DNA of 64,000 nt, from positions 9,677,001 to 9,741,000 of the forward strand of contig NC_087111.1 in the NCBI RefSeq assembly GCF_963855985.1, read 5' to 3'. Each line of letters begins with the position of its first letter. The first letter of the stretch is position 1. A model generated the notes under the pieces. That model did not search any database. It was not told where the DNA came from and worked only from the letters and a program-made list of their open reading frames with translations. This document shows positions 41,201 to 50,147 of the stretch, piece after piece. Made by a program: the position numbers and the translations under genes. The DNA is from Ostrinia nubilalis. Taxonomy: Eukaryota; Arthropoda; Insecta; Lepidoptera; Crambidae.

Positions 41201-43684
41201 GGCCATTTGGTGTAGTGGTTCGAAACAGACTACTATTCCGGAGGTAGCGGGTTCGATTCCCGCACAGTACAAACATTTGTGTGCATGAACATATTTGTTT
41301 GTATTGGACTGGGTGTTTTCTATGTATAATAAGTATGACATGTATTTCCAAAAAAAAGTATTTAAGTATGTTTATATCCGTTGTCTAGTACCCATAGTAC
41401 AAGCTTTGCTTAGTTTGGGACTAGAAGCGCAGTGTAAAATGTCTAAGTATATTAATTTTATTTTATTTTTATTTTATTATCTCTTTTCTTTATACTGTAC
41501 CTAGTTCTAAAAACATTGTTTGTGTTGTTATCTAGAAAATGTAGGTACCTGCTTTACAATGTTATCGCTTTGGGATGAGCAAGCCTACCATAAACTAGCC
41601 CATCAAAATACAGCATAATATTACATTAGATTAGACTATATTATTGCAGGAAAACAGCACTTATCACCATTGCATAAGTCGCCATATTAATTGGTCTTCA
41701 CTTTTCCTATCCAATGAAAAACAACACAGACATGGCCATCCATGAGTTGTATTTATTTCTAAAAACAACACATGGATTACCATGTGCCTTCAGCCCAAGG
41801 TGTCGACTGCGTTTGTTTTTGAAATTCAAAAGCCTACACTATAATTCTTGTTTTTTAATTATTTAGTTCTTTGGGTTTCATTGGTAATTAAGCTGTAGAT
41901 CCTGACCATACAAGAATTGCAATGGTGGGAATAACGCCCGCATTCACAAACGATGCTTGCTTAAGCGAAACAGCAAATTGAACGCACAGCGTTGAAGAGA
42001 GCTCTGTCATTGGTTCGTGTGTCACCCTGTGCGTACACGCGCACTGTGAGACCTCATAGTAATGTTTGTGAATACGGGCGTAAGAGGTGCTGATAGTCCC
42101 GTAAGTGTAACACGGCAAGTTATACGTCTTATTTTGCATTAAAGGGCTCTATTATTTAAAATCTAAGGTTATTTTTTTAAACAGGCACAAAGTCATTCAA
42201 TAATTTTAAGGCCCAAGTGGTCTTCTTTAAGCGATAAATAAATTAAAATAATGTCCCCCAAATACTCGGTAGTGGCCTTGATTTTATTAGCATATTATTT
42301 ATTTAGCTTTATTTATGCGTGAAACATATTTTAAATCATGCGGTAGGTAAATGATTGAGTATTGAAATAATACGCATTTACTTACAGTCTTCGAAGTGAT
42401 TGTCAAACTTATGTCGTTATATCAGCCAAATGACGCCCACTGCTGGAGAATGGGCTCTCTGGGACTTACCTGGAAATCCTTGGGAGAGGCCTGTTTCCAG
42501 CAAACTTAAGTGCGACCATCCAAACACGAGAAACATAGCAAGTGGTCTATAAATCCAAAAAGATTGGGCACTTCTGGTCTAAAGGCACAACATCTATAGA
42601 TACATCTATACAAATATTATAAAGCTGAAGAGTTTGTTTGGTTGAACGCGCTAATCTCAGGAACTACTGGTCTGATTTGAAAAAATCTTTAGGCTTTAGG
42701 CTATATAACATCACCTTACAGCCAATATGAGCGGAGCAGTAAAGAAAAATGCTATACGGGAAATATTATTTTAACTATTTTCACGCGTACGAAGTCGCGT
42801 TCATAGCTAGTATTAGGCCGTATACCTACCTACAGAAATAAAACTGGAAACTTATAAGCGCTTACCAGTGCTTGTCAGCGCTGGTAACCCGCGCAGGAAA
42901 ATATGAACGCGCGCCGATAAGCACTGAACGGCGCCAACAAGTTTCAACACGCGCTGGTCAGCGCTGGACGCTGCCACATAAAATGCCATTCAACTTGCTT
43001 CCTTTGTGAACGAACGGACCAGCGCTGACAAGCGCTGGTAAGCGCTTATAAGTTTGAGGGCGTCCATTAATTACGTGAGACTTTTGGGGGGGGGGGGGGG
43101 AGGGGTCCAGAAAAACCTCACTTAATCTCATGTGGGGGAGAGGGGGGGTGTCAAGAAATATATCACGTATTTTTTTTCCACAACAAACAGAGTAAATCCT
43201 CCGTCTGCATTTGTGAGCACAGGCCCAGTTTTTAGATCCGCAGTTTGCTACCAAAGCTTAAATATTAAAAAAATGTAAACTAATAGTTAAAAATTGTACT
43301 AAAAGTAAACTTTTTTCGCAGGTCGGGTTTTTTTTATAAAATCTAATATTTTCGAAGCATGGATTATCTCATTACATTGCAAATAGGCATTTTGGAAAAT
43401 CTCACGTGAGATTAGGGGGTGGGGGAGGGGGTCTGGCAAAATCTCGTGAAATCTCACCAAGGGGGGCGGGGGGGTTAAAAAATAGCCAAAATTGTCTCAC
43501 GTAATTAATGGACGCCCCCTTCCAGCTTTCTTTCTGTTTATGGCCTTAGAATAAAGAGTCACTTACCAGCATCAGAAAAATCCCTGTTAATCTTTTTAGT
43601 CGGTCTTGACAGCTTGAAAGTATCCACCCAAGCCAGCACCGACTCTATATCGGAAAGCGGAATCGGCGAGTCCAAAGTAGACAT
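35211..43684 (-). CDS. Spef1: Sperm flagellar protein 1 (CLAMP) orthologue
   Basis: Five coding exons on the minus strand: 43684-43567, 40791-40582, 39264-39160, 36608-36463 and 35846-35211, GT-AG throughout, 1215 nt, 404 residues. Residues about 8-115 form the CH-like domain typical of SPEF1: the family signatures LSRPTKKINRDFSDAV, YPKLVEMHNYPPRNS and WMTLNRKVLKKL are split over exons 1 and 2 and rejoin exactly. Residues about 150-225 form a coiled coil (DELQKQLDRKQARRKEVEAF). A long acidic tail follows. Vertebrate SPEF1 is about 236 residues, so the fly-specific or moth-specific C-terminal extension of some 170 residues is unusual. Known SPEF1 proteins bind and bundle microtubules in cilia and the sperm central apparatus; the same role is inferred here. 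The gene converges on the coiled-coil gene. Intron 3 (36609-39159) holds nested transposons. Confidence 0.93.
35973..36088. mobile_element. Near-perfect 116-bp hairpin MITE
   Basis: Left arm TGCCCGTTTTCACCATCAAT and the following bases to ACCCCTATG are mirrored almost exactly. The loop is only about 25 bases. It lies in SPEF1 intron 4. Confidence 0.85.
36794..38135. mobile_element. hAT-type element with internal 100-bp tandem repeats
   Basis: Ends CAGTGTTGGCACTAATCA and TTTTTGCCAACACTG are flanked by the exact 8-bp duplication CATGGGTG (36786-36793, 38136-38143). Both ends are filled with TAATCATGATTAA repeats. The centre (37060-37750) is C-rich and contains about five copies of a unit of roughly 102 bases. 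No transposase frame is seen. Confidence 0.88.
37209..37725. repeat. About five tandem copies of a ~102-bp C-rich unit
   Basis: Units contain 'acttctggtacgaa', 'cctccccaacacgcaaaacc' and 'ttctattgaattgcccacg'. They lie inside the hAT-type element. Confidence 0.85.
38819..39059. mobile_element. MITE, CCTCTAGCACG family, copy 2
   Basis: Ends are CCTCTAGCACGAAAAACTTT and GAAAGTTGTTCATGCTAGAGG. The interior matches the copy at 23804-24073. It lies in SPEF1 intron 3. Confidence 0.8.
40080..40257. mobile_element. MITE, AGTGCGAGTTTACA family, copy 2
   Basis: Ends are GCGTAGTGCCAGTTTACAT and ATGTAAACTCGCACTACGC, with inner TTCGATATCGAGTGCG mirrored. It shares 'tgtatgac' and 'gtacagcg.cccta' with 26648-26818. 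It lies in SPEF1 intron 2. Confidence 0.75.
40290..40428. mobile_element. MITE, GCCCCGATTACG family, copy 2
   Basis: Ends are GTGCCCCGATTACGTTAAT and TTTTTAGCGTAATCGGGGC. It is a shortened relative of 34115-34510. It lies in SPEF1 intron 2. Confidence 0.7.
40858..40978. repeat. Interspersed repeat shared with 19410-19540
   Basis: Blocks 'ggatctacagcttga' and 'ggtcaagtttgtcccgg' are common to both places. It lies in SPEF1 intron 1, just 67 bases before exon 2 in transcript direction. Confidence 0.5.
40970..41054 (+). mobile_element. Helitron-like 3' end fragment
   Basis: 'ggagcggagcagtaaagaaa' through 'aaagtcgcgggcacagtatagctag', matching the 3' part of 42604-42810. Confidence 0.6.
41199..41482 (+). 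mobile_element. tRNA-derived SINE, copy 2
   Basis: Full-length relative of 27737-28001: A box (TTGGTGTAGTGG), B box (GGTTCGATTCC), body 'cccatagtacaagctttgc' and a TATTTT tail. The anticodon loop here reads CTACTAT. It lies in SPEF1 intron 1. Confidence 0.85.
41933..42083. mobile_element. MITE, CGCCCGTATTCACAAAC family
   Basis: TIRs are CGCCCGCATTCACAAACGAT and GTTTGTGAATACGGGCG, core 'tggttcgtgtgtcaccctgt'. It lies in SPEF1 intron 1. Confidence 0.78.
42415..42515 (-). mobile_element. LINE tail fragment
   Basis: Contains 'cagccaaatgacg.ccactgctgga' and 'cttgggagaggcctg', a worn LINE 3' end. It lies in SPEF1 intron 1. Confidence 0.5.
42604..42810 (+). mobile_element. Non-autonomous Helitron-like element
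   Basis: It runs from A|TCTATACAAATATTATAAAG to TCGCGTTCATAGCTAG|T. It lies in SPEF1 intron 1. Confidence 0.7.
42848..43055. mobile_element. MITE, AAACTTATAAGCGCTTACCA ends
   Basis: About 38-base TIRs (AAACTTATAAGCGCTTACCAG then GCTTGTCAGCGCTGGT, mirrored at right). Two bases separate it from the next MITE. Confidence 0.85.
43058..43517. mobile_element. MITE, GGGCGTCCATTAATTACGTG ends
   Basis: TIRs GGGCGTCCATTAATTACGTG and CACGTAATTAATGGACGCCC, then runs of G and C-rich 'ctcac' stretches. It ends 50 bases before the exon-1 donor of SPEF1 in plus coordinates, so it is the first thing transcribed in intron 1. Confidence 0.85.
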
Positions 43685-44030
43685 ATTTTTATATTTTACT
43701 ATTAAAATTATTTATTACTTTATTTATTTTATTGACGATTGTTCAACGATAGGAATTTCGCATGTTTCTCGAGTAACGTCATTTTTGACTTGTGCTTGAC
43801 GTAAGGTTTTTTATGGCCAGTGTGCGTCAAATCAACCATACCTGCGCTACGGCGAGCTTTTGTGATTTAAAGCTTTGTAAGAGCTTTTAAGTTCCATTCG
43901 GTAGGTCTATTCGTAACTGTAGGAAGTCGCACTCGCCAGCCAGTAGCTAAAGCACTAAAGTAAATAGAGCTAGTGTAAAATATTTTCTAAAGACTAATTT
44001 AGCAAGAAGAATAGATTATAATATAAGCTG
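43685..44030. other. Upstream region of SPEF1
   Basis: This stretch lies directly 5' of the SPEF1 ATG and should hold its 5' UTR and promoter. No TATA box in a convincing position was found. Confidence 0.35.
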
Positions 44031-44035
44031 TAGAA

Positions 44036-44190
44036 CCGGTGGACCGACGACATTATAAAGGTAGCAGGAAGGCGCTGGACGCAGGTCGCTACCAACTGGG
44101 CAACATGAAAAGCACTATTGGGGGAGGCCTCCCCCAATGTTCAGCAGTGGACGTCCTACAGCTGAGATGATGATGATGATGATGATAAGC
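44036..44190 (+). mobile_element. LINE ORF2 3'-end fragment
   Basis: Encodes a GGPTTL/RRWTQVATN-like tail, then 'cagcagtggacgtcctacag' and a (GAT)n tail, the typical 3' end. Confidence 0.7.
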
Positions 44191-44524
44191 TATAGAAGAG
44201 CTTCACCAGCTGCACCGGCTGAAACTAAAGGTACCTCATATTATGTGCATTTTGTAGTCTATATTGTATTGTATTGTATCTAATCTAATTTTAATTAATC
44301 TATTGTGTAGTAGATCTTGGCTACACAGGAGTTGCAATATAAATTAATTTTTATATTGTATTTTTACTTATACTCATAGTACCAATTTTTTTTCTTAGTC
44401 GGACACTTGTCAGGATAGTAGTGGTTGCGCTGACGAGGTACCTACATGGTGGGGTGATGTCATCTCCGAGGGTAGCTCTCCTGGCGATGTGCTTCCATTT
44501 CTGACGGATAGGCGCCGCGAGTAC

Positions 44525-44600
44525 AAAATCAAAAATCAAAATCAAAAATATTTATTCAGTTTAGACCACAAGTGGCACTTAATGACACTACACTGGACCA
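44525..44600. repeat. Short interspersed repeat (ttcagtttagaccacaagtgg)
   Basis: A relative of 12760-12870, probably a truncated LINE 3' end. Confidence 0.4.
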
Positions 44601-44642
44601 TGGTGGACTCAGTATAGCCTTTGTGATGCTAATGTTTTCCGC

Positions 44643-44964
44643 AATAGTATTCTCTTCTTCTTCTTATTAGTTTCGCTCTTGACAGAGCAGTCATGGTCAC
44701 GTTGAGGCGTTGTTCACATCGGTTGTAGAGGCGGACACAACTTTTCGCACGATCTCCCGCCATCTCTCTCTGTTGGCAAACTGTCTGGTGCAGTCACATA
44801 CGCCGTCTCCCACTGCCGATTTCACTTTGCCGGTCCAGCGCTTGGTGACCTACCATGTGATCGGGTTCCTTCGACTTTTCCTTGGACAACCAGTCACTCT
44901 ATGGATATATAGCTTGTGTGTTTTGGACTTGTCTGTAAACATACAATAAATAAATAAATAACAA
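44643..44964 (+). repeat. Interspersed element with ATAA-repeat tail
   Basis: 'ttcgctcttgacagagcagt' through 'acatacaataaataaataaataa'. The A-rich tail marks it as a retroposed SINE or LINE end. The antisense frame is not informative. Confidence 0.5.
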
Positions 44965-45631
44965 CTGTTTACAGTATTTTTGCGCACGGGTTATACATAG
45001 CTTATTTTTATTGCTTTGATACCTAGAAATAAGAATAACAACAAAAAATTGTTCTGAATTTGCTTTTATAAATTTAATGTGTCCCAATGAGAATGTGACG
45101 TGCATCTTAGACATTCTACTATGAAGATGGAAAATTCAAATAGCTATAACTTGTTAAAAAGCAAATATTTTCAATTTGTAATCGCACTTCTTTCATATAA
45201 ATTTACTTATATAATCAGAATATAATAAGTAAAATCCACGCGCAAAAAAAAAAAATCTTTTTTTGTTGACCGGTGTAATTCGGTACCATGACTTGTTTAG
45301 GCACGATTAAACTGGGCCATACTGGTATAAACCATAAAATCGTATATCCACACTTTCGCCACAAACAAGGTCATTCGATGTATGTATAGTTTTCGACATG
45401 GGTTTTCGATATGTACATACAATTTTCAGAATGACGCATTATGCAAGTTAACACGTTCACTGCGTTATCGGGTCGAATCGACTTCACGTGCATCTATGTA
45501 GTTTTCTGTGCGGCGCAAATAATGCTCGCTAAATGCTGGTGTGGGATGGATGTATTTGGACTTTTCGTCAAACACGGTAAATATTTGTAAAAAAACGTAT
45601 CAGGTCCTTTAAACCCGATTTCCATTTGAAA

Positions 45632-45896
45632 AAATTACCTATCGATAGGTTACGTTATTCTGATGAATAAATGCTGCACAAGTTTTTCTCTAAAACCAAT
45701 AGTTTGACTGGAAAAAAATATTTTCCATTTTCGTTGTATGGAATGAAACATAAAGTGGTCGATTTCAACTAAGCCTTGACAGATCTTGCTTTGAAACTAC
45801 TTGAGCCTTGTTCTATGGCTAGTTGACTATAATCCTACACTATCAGCGCGCGCCCAAAGTTGCCCGTTCACAAGTTATGAGGTTCTGAAAAATTAA
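45632..45896. repeat. 265-bp direct repeat, copy 1
   Basis: Contains 'acctatcgatagg', 'aaccaatagtttgactggaa', 'agccttgacagat' and 'cagcgcgcgcccaaagttgc'. The partner starts 432 bases downstream. It is intergenic. Confidence 0.85.
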
Positions 45897-46063
45897 AAAA
45901 AAGTAAGTAAAAGTGACTTTTTTTTGGAATATCTTTAAAGATTTAACGAAAATAAAATTAAATTAAATAGTAAATTAACCTTAAATTACTGCTAAAAACA
46001 CATTTTAATAAAATTAAAAGAATAAAATCAGCGATTTTTTTTTCACAATTTCTGTTTAAAAAA

Positions 46064-46327
46064 AATACCTATCGATAGGGTATGGTATTCTGATGAATAA
46101 ATATTATTAAACGTTTTTCTCTAAAACCAATAGTTTGGCTGGAAAAAAATATTTTTCATTTTCGTTGTATGGAATGAAACATAAAGTTGTCGATTTCGAC
46201 TAAGCCTTGACAGATTTTGCTTTGAAACTACTTGAGCCTTGATCTATGGCTTGTTGACTATAATCTTATACTAACAGCGCGCGCCCAAAGTTGCCCGTTC
46301 AGAAGTTATAAGGTTCCGAAAAATGAA
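46064..46327. repeat. 265-bp direct repeat, copy 2
   Basis: Same order of blocks as copy 1, with scattered substitutions and small gaps. The sequence between the copies is not repeated. Confidence 0.85.
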
Positions 46328-46842
46328 AATTCTTAAAAAAGCGTGCCGCAGTGAGCGTGTTAAAATTTACATAACTTAAATTTTTACATTTTAATTACAA
46401 CGGTAGGTAAATATAGGCCAAATTTTATGGATTACACGTGTAATCCAAACACATGGAATACAGGACGAACCGCAAAAATATTCTGCAATACCTAAGTTAA
46501 AAGTTCTATCGTCATCTATCGTTGACTATCGAAGTACGAAGTTTTTTTTTATTTCAAATAAAAAATTAGCCTATACGGAGCGTGTGCGATTCAGTTTATG
46601 CTGTAGGTATTATGGTATTACTGAGGTTCTTTTACTTTAAACATTGATTTCGTGAGGCAGGCAATACGTCACAATTTGTAAAAAAAAACTATCGTTTCTT
46701 ACGCTTTCATGTAGGTTGATGGTTTTTTTTTATTAGTTGAGAACATTTTTTTTTTCAAAAATATCTCGCCCGATCTGCCGCGGGAAAACAAACTAAAATT
46801 TCACAGTGTAGGTATAACACAAAAATATTTTTTCAAATGGAC

Positions 46843-46914
46843 CAGTAGCTCCTGACATTAGCACGTTCAACCAAACAAACAAACTCTTCAGCTTTATAAT
46901 ATTAGTTTATTAGA
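46843..46914 (-). mobile_element. Helitron-like 5' end fragment
   Basis: On minus: TCTAATAAACTAATATTATAAAG..., the same start as the 42604 element. Confidence 0.45.
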
Positions 46915-47139
46915 TAGATGATCTTTATAAATATACCTACCTAGACAAAGTGAGTGACATTAGTATAATTTATAGATTGATTAGTATTCTATTACGTAGT
47001 CCATTGTAGGCAAAAACAATTTTATGAAGTCGTTCACGTTACAGCGTACACATTTTTTTCTTAAAACTTAATTAAGAAGATAGTATTTTTTTTATTTAAT
47101 AAGATGCAATTTACTAAAGAAAGAGTCAAAATCAACTTA

Positions 47140-47778
47140 TCTATACTTATAATAAATCTGTAGAGAGGTCAATTCTGTACATGAAATATAATTTCAAAAT
47201 AACTATCAGGGGGTGATTAGTGATCGATACTGATGCCAAAAATGCAATCAGTAAAATTTTTGTCTGTCTGTCTGTCTGTCTGTCTGTATGTTCCTTATAG
47301 AAACAAAAACTACTCGACGGATTTTAACGAAACTTTGTACAATTATTCTTCATACTCCTGGGCAGGTTATAGTATACTTAGGAATTCCCACGGGAACGGG
47401 AATTAGCGGGAAAATCCTTTTGTATGAAAAATCTAAACCGCTTAAGTTAGACGCTTGAAATTTGGCATGCAGGTACCTTAGTAAACTTAAAGCTTAGTTA
47501 CAACAGGATATTGCAAAATTCCTACGGGAACGAGAGTTAGCGGGAAGAAACATTTGTATGAAAAATCTAAACCGCTTAAGTTAGACGCTTGAAATTTGGC
47601 ATGCAGGTACCTTAGTAAACTTAAAGCTTAGTTAGAACAGGATATTGCAAAATTCCCACGGGAACGGGAGTTAGCGGGAAAAAACATTTGTATGAAAAAA
47701 TCTAAACCGCGTAAGATAGATGAAGGGGGTAAAACGGGATCCACGCGAAGTACGAAGTCGCGGGCGGCCGCTAACTAG
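47140..47778 (+). mobile_element. Non-autonomous Helitron-like element, longer copy
   Basis: Same family as 10687-11149, TCTATACTTATAATAAATC to GGGCGGCCGCTAACTAG. It has three internal blocks of a little over 100 bases instead of two, and a longer (CTGT)n tract (about 47262-47288), so the two copies differ by block number. Confidence 0.75.
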
Positions 47779-47805
47779 TAGATAAATAAATAAATAAATA
47801 TCATC

Positions 47806-47953
47806 ATCATCATCATCTCAGCCATAGGACGTCCACTGCTGAACATAGGCCTCCCCCAATGCTTTCCATGCTGCCCGGTTGGTAGCGGCCTGCATCCAGC
47901 GCCTTCCTGTTACTTTTATGATGTCTTCGGTCCACCTTGTGGGTGGACGTTCG
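47806..47953 (-). mobile_element. LINE ORF2 3'-end fragment
   Basis: 'tcagccataggacgtccact' through the complement of a GRPPTRWTEDIIKV-like coding stretch. It lies next to the Helitron 3' end after an (AAAT)n and (CAT)n tract. Confidence 0.75.
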
Positions 47954-48090
47954 CAAATAAATAAATATAGGAAGAAATAAAGTCGAATGCTTATTTAAAG
48001 GAAACTATTGGAAGTACTCAAACGATTTTGAAACTCTTTAAGTAGGTAATCAATAGAAAGCTACACCATTCCTAAGTTGTTCGTTCGTTT

Positions 48091-48470
48091 CAGCCAAATG
48101 ACGTCCACTGCTGGACAAAGGCCTCTCCCAAGGATTTGCATAACGAAAAAGGTTTGTACCTTTATGATGTCATCATTCCACAATGAACGTTCCACGCTGC
48201 ACTTAGGGTACGTGGCCTCCATTCCTGAACCTTGCTGCCTCATCGGCCGTCAGTTCTGCGTACTATGTGCCCTGCCCATTGTCACTTCAGCTTGCTAATC
48301 CGTCGGGCTACGTCAGCGACTTTAGTTCGTTTACGGATCTCCTCATTTCCGATTCGTTCTCGTAAAGAAATACCAAGATTAGCCATGGAGAGCTTTATCA
48401 CGCTATCCAGCATTGAGTTTTAAAGGTTCGGCCAAACCAACGGGTGCAGCTGGTGTTCACTGCAAGGCGA
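48091..48470 (-). mobile_element. LINE ORF2 3'-end fragment
   Basis: On minus it encodes a tail with QQWTSFG at the end and upstream pieces related to RNRIRNEEIRKRTKV. It has internal deletions and stops. Confidence 0.7.
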
Positions 48471-48529
48471 TTTTTTTTAAAAGATTATTAATTAGAATTT
48501 GTTATTACACAAATTACTAATACTCCCGT

Positions 48530-48682
48530 CAGCCCCTCGTACTAAGCTAAATATGCTTTGTGTCACGAGTGAGCTCACCACAATAGTCGTGCGATGGCGA
48601 GGACCGAACCCGCGTTCCCCGGATCACGACACGAGTCGGCCTGTCCGACCCCTTCACCGTTCGGCTATCGTGGTTATAATTG
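48530..48682 (-). mobile_element. tRNA-derived SINE, second type
   Basis: On minus it has an A-box-like TAGCCGAACGGTGAAGG and a B box GGTTCGGTCCTCG, then 'gtggtgagctcactcgtgac' and 'agtacgaggggctgacggg'. It is not related to the 27737 family. Confidence 0.65.
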
Positions 48683-48779
48683 ATTGGACTAAACCCATTG
48701 ATCGCCATCGCCATCGCACACGCAGGCTGATCACGTTGGTTCGACCAAATCTTTAGTCGAGCGGATTATGTCACTCTTA

Positions 48780-49930
48780 TACAGGGTGACTGGAACTGAA
48801 CCCGCCATAGCTTATACGCGTATAAAGGAGGTCATTTGCTAATTATTGAACCTTACATTCTATGACTAATGTTTTATAGTTTAGGAGATATGTCAATTTT
48901 TATACTTTTTTCAGATTTTTCCGAAATTTGACCTAAAAACTGCTTAATTTTTTTTTCTCGCATGATTTTAACCGATTTGATTATTTGATACTAATATCGA
49001 ATAAACCTTTAGTCAAATAAAATTAATTTCAGATCCAGATAATGATTGAATAACTAGTTACGAGCCGCCAAAGTTCAACAAAAGTACAAACCACGATAAA
49101 AAATTCAAGTTCGAATTCGATTTAAAAAAAAACTAATGGTGATAATGGATTGCCAATGGTCTTTAAAATATCTCTACCTTCTCTTCTTTCCAATGATATA
49201 TCACACGTAGTAATTAGATATTGAAATTTATTAAAATTCAAAGTTTATGGAAGAAAATGGAGTAATAATACGAAAATTATCCATACAAAGTTTCTTCAAA
49301 CATCTCAATATTTTCTGCTATACTCCTTTTCATAACTATTTTTGTGTTTTTTGAATAATGAATTTATAAATTATAATAATCACATTATGAAGAAAAGAGT
49401 TTAAAAGAATTCAAAATCTACTTTGTATGGATAATTTTTGTATTATTACTCCACTTTCTTCCATAAACTTTGAATTTTTGACAAATTTCAATATCTAATT
49501 ACAACGTGTGATATATCATTGGAAAGAAGAGAAGCTAGAGAAATTTTTAAGACTATTGACAATCCATTATCACCATTAATTTTTTTTTAAATCGAATTCG
49601 AAGTAGAATTTTTTATTGTGGTTTGTACTTTTGTTAGACTTTGGCGGCTCGTAACTAGCTATTCAATCATTATCTGGATCAGAAATTTATTTTATTTGAA
49701 TAAAGACATATTCGATATTAATATCAAATAAAAAAAACTGTTGAAATCATGCGAGAAAAAAAATTGAAGCAGTTTTTAGGTCAAATTTCGGAAAAATCTG
49801 AAAAAAGTAAAAATTTACATATCTCCTAAACTATAAAACTTTAGCCATAGGAAGTAAGGTTCAATAATTAGCAAATGACCTTCTCTATACGCGTATTAGC
49901 TATGGCGGGTTCAGTTCCAGTCACCCTGTA
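48780..49930. mobile_element. 1.15-kb foldback element, Tc1/mariner-type TA ends
   Basis: Ends TACAGGGTGACTGGAACTG and its complement are flanked by TA (48778-48779, 49931-49932). The two arms (about 540 bases each) pair along nearly the whole length around a short centre near 49350. It has no coding frame. It sits about 200 bases upstream of the esterase TATA box. Confidence 0.92.
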
Positions 49931-50085
49931 TATTTTGTACCATGGCAAAAACAAATAATCAAAATCCCACTGAAACTACAGCCTATATTTTAATAAAACA
50001 TAAAATATTTGTTAATTTCAATTTGCATAATGATACATAAGCTTATTTAACAGCGAAAACCAGCTTTGCAAATAATTCAACTGTC

Positions 50086-50130
50086 TATAAATTCCTTATA
50101 AAAAATCAAACTGCATACTACATTTCATTC
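50086..50130 (+). promoter_or_regulatory. TATA box and initiator of the carboxylesterase
   Basis: TATAAAAA at 50097-50104 (another TATAAA at 50086-50091) is followed at the expected 30-base distance by TCATTC (50125-50130), which fits the arthropod initiator TCAKTY. The start would be near A50127, giving a 21-base leader before the ATG at 50148. Confidence 0.75.
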
Positions 50131-50147
50131 TCTCTCAGAATTTCAAG

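Noticed and set aside
44710..44949. 79-residue plus-strand gene
   Set aside because: Lies entirely in an interspersed repeat with an ATAA tail and has no family resemblance.
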